Shown: positions 53,496 to 61,534, numbered from the stretch's first letter. The stretch: 64,000 bases of DNA from a bacterium (GCA_018825665.1 JAHJEG010000017.1:62001-126000), one strand, 5' to 3'. Numbers and translations are program-made. Notes: generated by a model from the letters alone, not told the origin.

Positions 53496-53690
53496 ATGAC
53501 ATCTCACACTGTACTTATGATTCTTGTAATGACTTTTCCAATGTTTATCTTCGCAATCGCACCGGCTTTGAAGATCGGTGACTATCTGGAGGAGAGATAT
53601 TCAATCTCAGAAACACAAAAGCGCATCGTTATGGTGAGCGGGACACTCGTGGTATCTCTCTCGCTTTCCACATTCATCCAGCTTTATTAG
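53496..53690 (+). CDS. Small two-helix membrane protein
   Basis: 64 residues with two predicted membrane helices (VLMILVMTFPMFIFAIAPAL and IVMVSGTLVVSLSLSTFIQL) joined by a charged loop. Family not recognised. It has FNR-like promoter elements and is followed 11 bases later by a Sel1-repeat gene, so the two are probably co-transcribed. Confidence 0.6.
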   Translation: MTSHTVLMILVMTFPMFIFAIAPALKIGDYLEERYSISETQKRIVMVSGTLVVSLSLSTFIQLY

Positions 53691-53701
53691 GGGCGGGAGT
53701 T

Positions 53702-54403
53702 ATGAAAATCTTATTTTTACTGCAACTCGTCCTTGTATCGCTTTTTGCTTCCTCGCTAGAGCAGGCACTCGCAGCGTTTAAGGCGAAATCCTACACCGAG
53801 GCCTTTGCTCTTTATCAAGAAGAAGCAGTGAAAGGCAATGTCGAGGCACAAAATGCACTCAGCTATCTTTATTTTAATGGGCTTGGAACAGATACCGATA
53901 CAGAGAAAGGCAAGGAGTGGCTTACAAAAGCGGCCCTGCAGGCTGATCCCTCTGCCCAGTTTGATCTAGGGATAATGTATCTGTTTGGTGAAAATCTTGA
54001 GCAGAACTATACTGAGGCCGCTTTTTGGCTGGAACGTGCGGCAGATTTGGGACACAGCCAGGCCCAGTACAATCTTGCCCTGATGTATTATCAGGGTGAC
54101 GGCGTGGATCAGAATATCACTAAAACAGCGAAGTATCTTGAAATAAGCGCAAAAAACGGCAATAAAAAAGCGCAGAGACTCGTAGGGCGTATATTATTAC
54201 AGACCCTGGAGATGGATGGTGCCATACATTGGCTTCAGATCAACGCAGACAATGGGGACAGTGAGGCTTCTTATCTGCTGGCTGAAGTCTACTGCTCTAA
54301 CCAGCAGTATGATAAAGCCGCTCCCCTTATAGATGCAGCCATTACATCCGGGGAGGACAAGGCAAAACAGCTAAAGCTCACATGCAAGGCGGAGGAACTT
54401 TAA
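53702..54403 (+). CDS. Secreted Sel1-repeat protein
   Basis: 233 residues. A signal peptide (KILFLLQLVLVSLFASSL) is followed by four to five Sel1-type (TPR-like) repeats, such as EAQNALSYLYFNGLGTDTDTEKGKEWLTKAA, SAQFDLGIMYLFGENLEQNYTEAAFWLERAA and QAQYNLALMYYQGDGVDQNITKTAKYLE. It is probably a periplasmic protein-interaction scaffold. The gene is followed by the tandem 12-bp repeat array. Confidence 0.8.
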   Translation: MKILFLLQLVLVSLFASSLEQALAAFKAKSYTEAFALYQEEAVKGNVEAQNALSYLYFNGLGTDTDTEKGKEWLTKAALQADPSAQFDLGIMYLFGENLEQNYTEAAFWLERAADLGHSQAQYNLALMYYQGDGVDQNITKTAKYLEISAKNGNKKAQRLVGRILLQTLEMDGAIHWLQINADNGDSEASYLLAEVYCSNQQYDKAAPLIDAAITSGEDKAKQLKLTCKAEEL

Positions 54404-54428
54404 AACCTCTGCCCCTCCCTTTAAGCAG

Positions 54429-54508
54429 TTTCCACATGCCGCCACTTCCACATGCACTTCCACATGCACTTCCACATGCACTTCCACATGCCATCACTTC
54501 CACATGCC
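54429..54508. repeat. Tandem array of 12-bp units containing the repeated 10-mer
   Basis: Four perfect copies of ACTTCCACATGC (54444-54491), a fifth after CATC (54496-54507) and a divergent unit at the left (54429-54440). Exact TCCACATGCC occurs at 54431-54440, 54483-54492 and 54499-54508; TCCACATGCA at 54447, 54459 and 54471. The other exact copies in the window, on either strand, begin at 9994, 13543, 14603, 16936, 18540, 20487, 29003, 32046, 32686, 43769, 48189 and 49664. The array begins 26 bases after the Sel1 stop. Confidence 0.9.
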
Positions 54509-54535
54509 ATACAGTACAGAATCGCCTATGCGGTG

Positions 54536-54549
54536 TTGACATTAATCAA
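54536..54549 (+). promoter_or_regulatory. FNR-type box upstream of small secreted protein
   Basis: TTGACATTAATCAA, an excellent TTGAC-N4-ATCAA dyad. TATTTA at 54573-54578 could be its -10 (spacing ~42). A second -10, TATAAT, lies at 54639-54644 too far away for class II use. Confidence 0.5.
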
Positions 54550-54610
54550 TGACATCTATTAATTTTTTCTTCTATTTATTATAACTTTAAATAATGCATT
54601 AAATAAAGAA

Positions 54611-54625
54611 TGATAATTGTTATTA
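54611..54625 (+). promoter_or_regulatory. Fur-box-like dyad
   Basis: TGATAATTGTTATTA resembles the 7-1-7 Fur core TGATAAT-N-ATTATCA (left half perfect, right half 5 of 7). It sits just upstream of the TATAAT at 54639, where a repressor would block the promoter of the small gene. Iron control is only suggested. Confidence 0.35.
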
Positions 54626-54673
54626 ATACACTAAGGGATATAATTTGCCCACTTTAACAAACAAGGATAGAAT

Positions 54674-54850
54674 ATGAAAACACTACTTACGCTCTTACTT
54701 ATGATTGGTACACTTGCAGCAGCAGATACAGTTCATTATGACAAACAAAATGAAAAAAATGACACGGTACACTATGGGGATAATAAAACAGACTCTAAAA
54801 ATATAAGTAAGCCCAATCACCCATCAAACAGCCTCTACGGCAAAAAATAG
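54674..54850 (+). CDS. Small secreted peptide with DTVHY repeat
   Basis: 58 residues. A signal peptide (KTLLTLLLMIGTLAAA) is followed by a very polar mature part of ~40 residues, with DTVHY twice (ADTVHYDKQNEKN, NDTVHYGDNKTD) and ending in SLYGKK. The His/Asp/Tyr content could bind metal, but nothing is established. AAGGA lies seven bases before the ATG. It has its own promoter (TATAAT at 54639) with FNR-like and Fur-like sites upstream. A hairpin (54875-54892) follows the stop. Confidence 0.6.
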   Translation: MKTLLTLLLMIGTLAAADTVHYDKQNEKNDTVHYGDNKTDSKNISKPNHPSNSLYGKK

Positions 54851-54874
54851 GGTAGCACTTACAATATCTCGCCC

Positions 54875-54892
54875 GCCACAATAAATTGTGGC
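54875..54892. terminator. Hairpin between convergent small gene and SUMT gene
   Basis: GCCACAA and TTGTGGC pair around a 4-base loop. There is no strong T-run on either strand, so termination is possible but weak. Confidence 0.35.
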
Positions 54893-54921
54893 AGCGGCTC
54901 ACTTTAAAAACAGCACAGGGC

Positions 54922-55662
54922 TTATGAATTCCCTTCAAACCATTGCAGCTGATTACGAAGCTGTACTACCTTGCCCACAATAATAAGTGCAGGCGTAGGC
55001 ATGTCAACAGCTTTTTCTACTATATCTTCAAGTGTCCCCACGACGACCTTCTGATCTTTTGTCGTTCCTTTGGAAATCACCGCACAGGGATACTCTTTTG
55101 GCTTTCCTATCTCCATGAGTTTTTTAGAGATCTTAGGCAAATTGTGAAGCCCCATCAAAAAGATAATGGTGTCATCTGTTTTATAGTTTTCCCATGGGAT
55201 CTGGGATTCTTTTTTATTTGGAGATTCATGTGCCGTAACCACGCGAAAAGAGACAGCAACCCCTCGGTGTGTCACAGGTATTCCTGCATAAGCGGGAACG
55301 CTGATTGCAGAGGTGATACCAGGAATAACTTCAAATTTCACACCCCTTTCATAAAGGTAATCCGCTTCTTCTCCCCCTCTGCCAAAGACAAAAGGGTCAC
55401 CCCCTTTCAATCGGACTACATTCTCATGCTTGAGAGAATTCTGGTAAATCGTCTCATTAATCTCATCTTGGGGCATAATATGACGGCCGTCCTCTTTTCC
55501 CACATATACAAATTCACAACCGTTTTTTGCTTTTTCCAAAATATCCGGATTTGCCAAACGGTCATAGATAATCACATCTGCTTCTTGAACCACACGCAGT
55601 GCTTTTACTGTCAATAACTCCATATCCCCAGGACCGGCGCCTGTTAAGTATACTTTACTCAT
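54922..55662 (-). CDS. cobA: Uroporphyrinogen-III C-methyltransferase (SUMT)
   Basis: 246-residue SAM enzyme that methylates uroporphyrinogen III twice to precorrin-2, the shared precursor of siroheme and heme d1. Motifs are VYLTGAGPGDMELLTVKALRVVQEADVIIYD, VVRLKGGDPFVFGRGGEEADYL, FEVIPGITSAISVPAYAGIPVTHRG and TPALIIVGKVV. It is the last gene of the nor-nir operon; its position there is that of nirE in denitrifiers. It overlaps the nirF-like stop/start region by one base. Confidence 0.93.
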   Translation of the reverse strand: MSKVYLTGAGPGDMELLTVKALRVVQEADVIIYDRLANPDILEKAKNGCEFVYVGKEDGRHIMPQDEINETIYQNSLKHENVVRLKGGDPFVFGRGGEEADYLYERGVKFEVIPGITSAISVPAYAGIPVTHRGVAVSFRVVTAHESPNKKESQIPWENYKTDDTIIFLMGLHNLPKISKKLMEIGKPKEYPCAVISKGTTKDQKVVVGTLEDIVEKAVDMPTPALIIVGKVVQLRNQLQWFEGNS

Positions 55663-56759
55663 TATTTTGATCCTTCATAGATAAATATACCTGACGGTTT
55701 TTTTATTTGAAATATTTCTTTACTCAGATACCACTCTTTTGTATCTATTACAGCGACCTTGTTTGTATCATTTACAGAGACATAGAGCTTTGGTTTTTCA
55801 TTTGACCATCGCACATGCAGCACTTTTCCATCAAATTCAAATCGTTTGAATACCTTGAGTGTTGCAGTGTCAATAATCTCGATTACCGGAAACTTTTTGC
55901 CGCTAAATGTTACTGCCATATATTTTTTATCCGGTGACAAAGATGTGAATACGGGCAAACCCTCAGTCTCTATATTTTTTACAAATTTAAAGTCCGGGCT
56001 ATATACCAAGACCTTGTTATCGCCGACTGCCGGTATAAATACATATCCGCCCCCAATGCTCCAAAATCCGAAATGGGGTACTTTTAACACCGGTTTCCTG
56101 TCATCTAGCATGATTTTTATTTTTGAATATTTCATTGTGTCCAAATCAACTACCCCGAAATGCTCACTTTTAAAAAATCCTGTAATAAAATTATTGTCTT
56201 TTATCATCGCATCAAAAGGCATGATTCCAACATCTTCAAACTCTTTGTAAATCTCAAAATCCGGAATCTTCTTGCCCTTGTTCTTGTCGCGAAGCACGGT
56301 TATCTTGTCATTATCCATCTGGGAAAATATGAGATAGTCTTTGTAGATTTTAATCCCCACATTTTTTGAATCTGTTTTAACGGACCTGACTGGATTCAGG
56401 TCTCTATCCAAGATATCAACACTTTTATTGTCATAATTTGCGACCGCCACATAGTGTTCGTTTATCACAAAACCGATTGCACTCTTGCTCGTCTTATACT
56501 CTTTGAGTATCTTTTCACTCTCCGGGTCAAACTTGATAACATATCCGTCACGGCTGATGGCATATCCGTCTTTGTCATAAAATTTCACTACTCCGTGATT
56601 CATATTGCGCATATTCTCTATACGGGATCGCGGAAGGTCATTTTCGATGACGGCCAGAGAACTGCTCTCTCTCTCCACAACAAATATTTTTTCAGATGCG
56701 TTTACATTTGTATATAAAAACAGTGCCAATGAAGCACTCAGTAATAGTTTGCTTATCAT
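55662..56759 (-). CDS. nirF: NirF-like heme d1 biosynthesis protein
   Basis: About 365 residues. A signal peptide (LLLSASLALFLYTNVNAS) is followed by an eight-bladed beta-propeller like the d1 domain of NirS but without a cytochrome c domain (YVAVANYDNKSVDILDRDLNPVRSV, YMAVTFSGKKFPVIEIIDTATLKVF). NirF proteins dehydrogenate dihydro-heme d1 in the last step of synthesis. I use the ATG at 56759, three bases after the nirJ stop, with GAGGGAGAG upstream; a start at 56798 would overlap nirJ by ~37 bases. Confidence 0.87.
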   Translation of the reverse strand: MISKLLLSASLALFLYTNVNASEKIFVVERESSSLAVIENDLPRSRIENMRNMNHGVVKFYDKDGYAISRDGYVIKFDPESEKILKEYKTSKSAIGFVINEHYVAVANYDNKSVDILDRDLNPVRSVKTDSKNVGIKIYKDYLIFSQMDNDKITVLRDKNKGKKIPDFEIYKEFEDVGIMPFDAMIKDNNFITGFFKSEHFGVVDLDTMKYSKIKIMLDDRKPVLKVPHFGFWSIGGGYVFIPAVGDNKVLVYSPDFKFVKNIETEGLPVFTSLSPDKKYMAVTFSGKKFPVIEIIDTATLKVFKRFEFDGKVLHVRWSNEKPKLYVSVNDTNKVAVIDTKEWYLSKEIFQIKKPSGIFIYEGSK

Positions 56760-56761
56760 AA

Positions 56762-57883
56762 TTAATCTCTCCCTCTTTCGTCTTGAGTTAAATAACATGA
56801 TGGATCTTCACTCCATAAATCACCGGTAATCGCATATGCCCGTGCACGGGAGCCCCCGTTACAGATATCGATTTGTTCACATTCCGCACAAATCCCCTTT
56901 ATCTGTCTTCTTGGATGTACTCTAAGCTGATCTAAAAGTTCTCCTTCTCTCCAGATATCGCTAAAATCCTGTTCAATGATATTGCCTACCGTCAAAGGGA
57001 AGAAAGGATCGGGACGCACATCCCCTTCACTGTTTATATTCAAAAGTTTGCGTCCTGCCGAATTACCGCCCCAGGCAACAAGTCTTTGTCTCATTGTCCC
57101 TGCCAGTTCAGGGTATTCTCTGCTAAATCTGTCTAAAAACAGAATTCCGTCCTGCTCCATGTTGCCTGTTACAATCTCTATCTCCCTGCCTGTTTTGTAA
57201 TATTCGAATGCCTTGTCCAAAATAAACTCAACCGATTTTCTTCTTTGTTCTTTTGTCAAATCCATTTTCAGATTATCCAGACCGCGGCCGGAATATACCA
57301 GATGCGATATATATATCTTAGGGATATTTTCATCTTCCACCAGTTTGAAGATATACTCCAAAGAGTTGATGGTCTCTTTAGTGATAGTAAACCTGATACC
57401 CACTTTTGCCCCGGTGGCATTTGCCAGCTTTACCGCCTTCAAAGTTTCTCTAAAAGCACCTTTTAGCCCGCGAAAATGGTCATGTGTCTGCTCGTCTCCG
57501 TCTATACTGATTCCGACATAATTAAAGGTATCGACGATTCTCTGCACATTTCCCTTCGTAAAATACAGTCCGTTGCTTGAGAGATATGTGATTACCCCGT
57601 TTTCCTTGCAAAAATCAGCAATTTCAAAAAGGTCTTTTCTAGTCAGGGGCTCTCCCCCTGAAAATATGATAAATTTTATGCCGCTGGATTTCATCTGCAG
57701 AATTGTTTTTTTTATTTGCTCCGTAGTGAGGGTATCTACCTCATCCAAAGTTGATTTTGAGTAACAGTGCAGACAGGAGAGGTTGCATCTGTTTGTAAAA
57801 TTCCAAATGGCTATAGAGCCATCAAGAATACGTTCCGGTCTCTTTTCAACCACCGAAGAGATTAGGTTTGACAATCTGAACAT
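56762..57883 (-). CDS. nirJ: NirJ radical SAM heme d1 biosynthesis protein
   Basis: 373 residues. The radical SAM cluster Cys33-x3-Cys37-x2-Cys40 lies in FTNRCNLSCLHCYSKS, with the GGEP motif in FSGGEPLTRKDL. A C-terminal SPASM-like Cys set follows (GICAECEQIDICNGGSRARAY ... DPSC). NirJ removes propionate side chains to form the keto groups of heme d1. It overlaps the preceding cytochrome c gene by one base. Confidence 0.92.
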   Translation of the reverse strand: MFRLSNLISSVVEKRPERILDGSIAIWNFTNRCNLSCLHCYSKSTLDEVDTLTTEQIKKTILQMKSSGIKFIIFSGGEPLTRKDLFEIADFCKENGVITYLSSNGLYFTKGNVQRIVDTFNYVGISIDGDEQTHDHFRGLKGAFRETLKAVKLANATGAKVGIRFTITKETINSLEYIFKLVEDENIPKIYISHLVYSGRGLDNLKMDLTKEQRRKSVEFILDKAFEYYKTGREIEIVTGNMEQDGILFLDRFSREYPELAGTMRQRLVAWGGNSAGRKLLNINSEGDVRPDPFFPLTVGNIIEQDFSDIWREGELLDQLRVHPRRQIKGICAECEQIDICNGGSRARAYAITGDLWSEDPSCYLTQDERGRD

Positions 57884-58188
57884 TATTTACCCTTATAAGA
57901 GAGAATATATTTCGAAATAGCTTCCAGCTCATCATCCCTTAATTTGAGTTGGCTCATAACGGTTCGTTTATAACCAAAAGCTTTGTACATAGCTTCTGGC
58001 TCCAATACATAGGCCTGTATCTCTTGTGCGCTGCGCTTGGATGCTATCTCCGTAAAAGGTGGTCCAAAAGCCTCAGCACTCTGGTGGTGACACCCCCAGC
58101 AGTACGTTTCAAAAACTTTTTTTCCATCAATAACCTCAGCTTGCACAAGTGAACAAAAAGCAAATAGAATCACAAGATATCTTTTCAT
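57883..58188 (-). CDS. nirC: Periplasmic cytochrome c (NirC-like)
   Basis: 101 residues: signal peptide (YLVILFAFCSLVQA), a single heme c site at Cys30-x2-Cys33-His34 (YCWGCHHQSAEAFGPPF) and a candidate Met axial ligand near VMSQLKL. Small class I cytochrome c in the nirS cluster; NirC-type proteins donate electrons to NirS or take part in heme d1 maturation. It is separated from nirS by a terminator-like hairpin. Confidence 0.82.
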   Translation of the reverse strand: MKRYLVILFAFCSLVQAEVIDGKKVFETYCWGCHHQSAEAFGPPFTEIASKRSAQEIQAYVLEPEAMYKAFGYKRTVMSQLKLRDDELEAISKYILSYKGK

Positions 58189-58220
58189 AATTTTCCCTTA
58201 CCTGTAAAAGCTGCAAACTT

Positions 58221-58249
58221 TAAAAATGACTCTCCAAAAAAGGAGAGTC
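58221..58249 (-). terminator. Terminator-like hairpin after nirS
   Basis: A perfect 8-bp stem (arms 58242-58249 and 58228-58235, GACTCTCC/GGAGAGTC, loop of six T on the minus strand) is followed by ATTTTTA. It lies within the operon between nirS and nirC and may attenuate downstream genes so that NirS is made in excess. Confidence 0.75.
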
Positions 58250-58256
58250 AAAAAAC

Positions 58257-59897
58257 TTATGCACCCGGAATTGATTGTCTATGCTCGATAGAATACGTAA
58301 ACGTAGGTGTTGTCAAACCTTCTATATATTTAACAAATTTACCTGTTTTAGCTTCATAAACACCGATACGACCTGCATTCCATTCAGAGATCATAGTCCA
58401 GTGACCGTGATTTGCCGGTTCTGCGTGTAAGATACGAGGAACAACAGCGTTGCCTTTTGCATCTTTGACTGTAGGTACGTTCCATTTGTAAAGCACTTTA
58501 TGCGTTACAGGATCCGTTACAGTACCCTCTTTGGTTCCAACAGCAATAATTCTGTCAAGTTCCAAAGTCTGTTTGTTGATTAAGTGAACTTTATTCCAGT
58601 TCTCTTCACCGCCAAGAACGTTATCTGCCCAAAGGAACGGAGTATGCTCGGATGTACCGATAAACAATCCGCCGCCGCCGATTGGAATCTGACGAATAAC
58701 GTCAAAGTTTTCATCCCAAATAGTTACCTGACCCAGGTTCATATTTACCGTTGCACCAAGCTGTTTGCCCAAATGCTCGTTAAACCAGGAAGAACCTTGA
58801 CCCGGGTGCGGCTTCGCTGAAGGACCTGTGTAAATTTTAGTCACTAAAGATTTAGTTTTAAAATCCACAACACCCACAACGTCACTTCCCTGAGAAGCAA
58901 TAAACAGGTAACGACCAATCTCTTTACCCTCATTCAAGAAACCGTCATGAAGAATTTTACCGATGTTTGGAATATCTCCAACAATTGGAAAGTCCGGTTT
59001 AGAGTAATCTACAATGTAAACGTGTCCGCCATCTTTAAGTGCAAATGCAATATAAGGACCGTATGGAGTATCAAAAATACCTGCTACACGAGATGAACCG
59101 ATGTTTCCATCAGGATCGATTACACTTGAAGTCGGATATACTTTTAGCGGCTCTAATGTCATAGCATCCATTAAAACTGCACCGCCCGGTACATAGTTAC
59201 CGGCCATTAGGTATTTACCATCCGGAGAAACTGCAAGACCGCGAGATTCAGAACCAACCTGACATTCTGCAATTTTTTGTTGACCCGGAGTATTAAGGTC
59301 AAACATTGTTACCAAACCTGAACGAGAGATTGAGTATGCATAACGCGGTTGACGTTTGTTTGTTACAGTTACGTGAACAGCAAAACCTGCCGGGTGTTTA
59401 GATAAGACCTTACCGGTTGTACCGTCCAAGAAAACAACGCGCGCAGCATCTCTTTCAGTTACGAAAACGATGTCCGTATTTTTCTTAACGTCTACAGCTT
59501 GAGGATATTTGGAGAACAACTCTGCTCTGTCGTTTAAAGTCTTCCATCCCTCTTTAACCGTTTCCATTGTAAGTTGGTCTATTTTTCTGCCTTTAAAGTG
59601 TTGAAGGTAATCCACCATCTTGTCGGCATCGTCTTTAGTAAATTTTTCTTTAAACGGAGGCATGGCCGTTCCGGCTTTACCGTTTAATATAACCTCTGAA
59701 AGAGTATAAGAGTTTTTATCGGCGATTACTTTTGGACGAAGATCCGAACCGACTCCACCTTCATGATTTGGACCGTGACACCCCTGACATTCACGCTCAA
59801 ATACTTTTTCTACATCCATATTGGAAGTACCGGCAAATAGACCTGTAGACACCACCGCCAAAGCAGCAGCCGAAATAACCAATTTATTAAATTTCAT
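58257..59897 (-). CDS. nirS: Cytochrome cd1 nitrite reductase NirS
   Basis: 546-residue periplasmic enzyme reducing nitrite to NO. The signal peptide (LVISAAALAVVSTGLFA) precedes an N-terminal cytochrome c domain with heme site ECQGCHGPNHEGGVG. The eight-bladed d1 propeller follows (TTGKVLSKHPAGFAVHVTVTNKRQPRYAYSISRSG; LAVSPDGKYLMAGNY; HPGQGSSWFNEHLGKQLGATVN). Length and order are those of typical NirS. AAGGGG precedes the ATG. It is flanked by hairpins on both sides in the nor-nir operon. Confidence 0.96.
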   Translation of the reverse strand: MKFNKLVISAAALAVVSTGLFAGTSNMDVEKVFERECQGCHGPNHEGGVGSDLRPKVIADKNSYTLSEVILNGKAGTAMPPFKEKFTKDDADKMVDYLQHFKGRKIDQLTMETVKEGWKTLNDRAELFSKYPQAVDVKKNTDIVFVTERDAARVVFLDGTTGKVLSKHPAGFAVHVTVTNKRQPRYAYSISRSGLVTMFDLNTPGQQKIAECQVGSESRGLAVSPDGKYLMAGNYVPGGAVLMDAMTLEPLKVYPTSSVIDPDGNIGSSRVAGIFDTPYGPYIAFALKDGGHVYIVDYSKPDFPIVGDIPNIGKILHDGFLNEGKEIGRYLFIASQGSDVVGVVDFKTKSLVTKIYTGPSAKPHPGQGSSWFNEHLGKQLGATVNMNLGQVTIWDENFDVIRQIPIGGGGLFIGTSEHTPFLWADNVLGGEENWNKVHLINKQTLELDRIIAVGTKEGTVTDPVTHKVLYKWNVPTVKDAKGNAVVPRILHAEPANHGHWTMISEWNAGRIGVYEAKTGKFVKYIEGLTTPTFTYSIEHRQSIPGA

Positions 59898-59925
59898 TTT
59901 ATTCCCCTTTTTTCTAAAGATGAAA

Positions 59926-59941
59926 CGAACCCGAAGGTTCG
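59926..59941 (-). other. UUCG-tetraloop hairpin upstream of nirS
   Basis: The minus strand reads CGAACC-TTCG-GGTTCG, a 6-bp stem with the extra-stable UUCG tetraloop, five bases after the stop of the 50-residue ORF and 29 bases before the nirS start codon. It may stabilise the nirS mRNA 5' end or mark processing. Confidence 0.55.
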
Positions 59942-59945
59942 CTAG

Positions 59946-60098
59946 CTATTCTTCACGCTCTAAGCGCGCCTTTTCTTGTTTATAAATCCAAATCATTGGA
60001 AGTATAATAATCGTATGAAGAAAAATTGTCAGGGTCAAAGGACCCTGGTTCAGCCAACCAAAAAAACTTGGTACGACATCTACAAATGGTTCAAACAT
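59946..60098 (-). CDS. Small single-helix membrane protein between norB and nirS
   Basis: 50 residues (MFEPFVDVVPSFFGWLNQG..., ending ARLEREE): an amphipathic start, one membrane helix (LTLTIFLHTIIILPMIWIY) and a charged cytoplasmic tail. AGGAGG lies seven bases before the ATG, a very strong site, so it is clearly translated. It begins 11 bases after the norB stop. Its size and position suggest a small accessory subunit of NO reductase, in the manner of CcoQ for oxidases (inference). Confidence 0.75.
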   Translation of the reverse strand: MFEPFVDVVPSFFGWLNQGPLTLTIFLHTIIILPMIWIYKQEKARLEREE

Positions 60099-60109
60099 AA
60101 TAAGCCTCC

Positions 60110-61534
60110 TTAATGTTCATGTTGAGCATCTTTGCCGGTGCTCAAGAAATCTTTGATGAGGAATAAGAAACCTGCGAATGTAACTGCACCCATAAAAAGT
60201 CTCCAATCCATCGCCTGCGTAAACCACATACCGCTTTGACCGTCAAAGTATGCTGCCCATGTAGCACCCATCTGAGCGCGTGAGACAAGTACCTGTACGT
60301 ATCCTGCAATTGTAAGCGATACTGTCATACCGACAACACCTGAGGTAATCAAACTCACCGCCCAAATTGAGGCTTTCGTGTTTTTCATTACTTTAATGCC
60401 GTTTGAACCCTGGATACCCATATACATCATACCGATTAAGATCGTCGCATACGCACCGAAGAACGCAAGGTGACCGTGTGCCGATGTAAACTGTGTACCG
60501 TGTGTATAAAGGTTGACCTGTGGCAGTGTGTGGAAGAATCCCCAAATCCCTGCACCCAGGAAGTTACCAAACGCATTTAAAACAAACCATGTAAACGCAG
60601 GTTTATTGTTGATAACGGAAACATCTTTGCCTTGTGCATTTTGCTCCCCTTGTGTTTTACCCCAGTCATAAAGTACGTGGATAAACATAGCAACAAGAGG
60701 TAAAGGTTCCAATGCACTGAATAATGCTCCGATTTCCCACCAGTATTCAGGAGTACCGATCCAAAAGTAGTGGTGACCCATACCGAGGATACCTGAACCA
60801 AACAGCATAGATACTTCGATCCATAACCACATCTCAACTGTTTTACGGTGTGCGCCAAGCATAGTGATCAAACCATACGCAGCAATAGCTCCGACAAACA
60901 CTTCCCATGTAGCTTCAACCCATAAGTGGATTACCCACCACCACCAGTACTGATCCACACTAATATTATCTGTGAAGAACATACCCGCAAGGTAAAGACC
61001 AGAGAATGCGATCATATCTGCCATTAAAACAGTTACGATACCTGTCTGCTTGCCTTTCATCCCCGTCAGGAAAAGATTTCCGACAAAACCAAGAGCAACG
61101 ACCACGATGCCAAAGTCAGCCCAACGAGGTGCTTCGATATATTCACGACCCTCGGTAATGAACCAGATAGTTGTCTCATCTGCCGGACCGACCTGAACAA
61201 GCAGGTAGACCAGTACAACAACAACGATAGCCGCTGCAAATATCCAAAAAAGCAGCTTACCGATTTTAATGCCCACTGTCTCAATCCCTGTTTCATCAGG
61301 TAAAAGCCAGTAAACCGAACCAAACATTGCAAATACCATCCATACGACGAGTGCATTGATGTGCAAGATTCTAGCGATTGAGAAATCTATTATCTCAAAA
61401 AGAAATCCCGGCATTACATACTGAATAGCCGCAACCAAACCAAAAAGTAACTGAGCCCCAAAAAGAATAGCGGCAAAAGTAAAGTACCAAGTCGCTAACT
61501 GCTTTGATTCTGATGTTAAATGATTATTTGCCAT
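60110..61534 (-). CDS. norB: Cytochrome c-dependent nitric oxide reductase large subunit NorB
   Basis: 474-residue, 12-helix heme-copper family enzyme reducing NO to N2O in the inner membrane. Heme and Fe_B ligands lie in RILHINALVVWMVFAMFGSVYWLL, WWWVIHLWVEATWEVFVGA and MGHHYFWIGTPEYWWEIGALFSALEPLPLVAMFIHV. SAHGHLAFFGAYATILIGMMYMG supplies the last His. The conserved Glu residues of the NO site are present in these segments. It lacks the N-terminal extension of quinol-type qNOR. It overlaps norC by 11 bases. Confidence 0.95.
   Translation of the reverse strand: MANNHLTSESKQLATWYFTFAAILFGAQLLFGLVAAIQYVMPGFLFEIIDFSIARILHINALVVWMVFAMFGSVYWLLPDETGIETVGIKIGKLLFWIFAAAIVVVVLVYLLVQVGPADETTIWFITEGREYIEAPRWADFGIVVVALGFVGNLFLTGMKGKQTGIVTVLMADMIAFSGLYLAGMFFTDNISVDQYWWWWVIHLWVEATWEVFVGAIAAYGLITMLGAHRKTVEMWLWIEVSMLFGSGILGMGHHYFWIGTPEYWWEIGALFSALEPLPLVAMFIHVLYDWGKTQGEQNAQGKDVSVINNKPAFTWFVLNAFGNFLGAGIWGFFHTLPQVNLYTHGTQFTSAHGHLAFFGAYATILIGMMYMGIQGSNGIKVMKNTKASIWAVSLITSGVVGMTVSLTIAGYVQVLVSRAQMGATWAAYFDGQSGMWFTQAMDWRLFMGAVTFAGFLFLIKDFLSTGKDAQHEH

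Noticed and set aside
54429-54508. Possible mini CRISPR array
   Set aside because: Units are 12 bp head-to-tail with no spacers, and no cas genes are nearby; the unit is the dispersed 10-mer.
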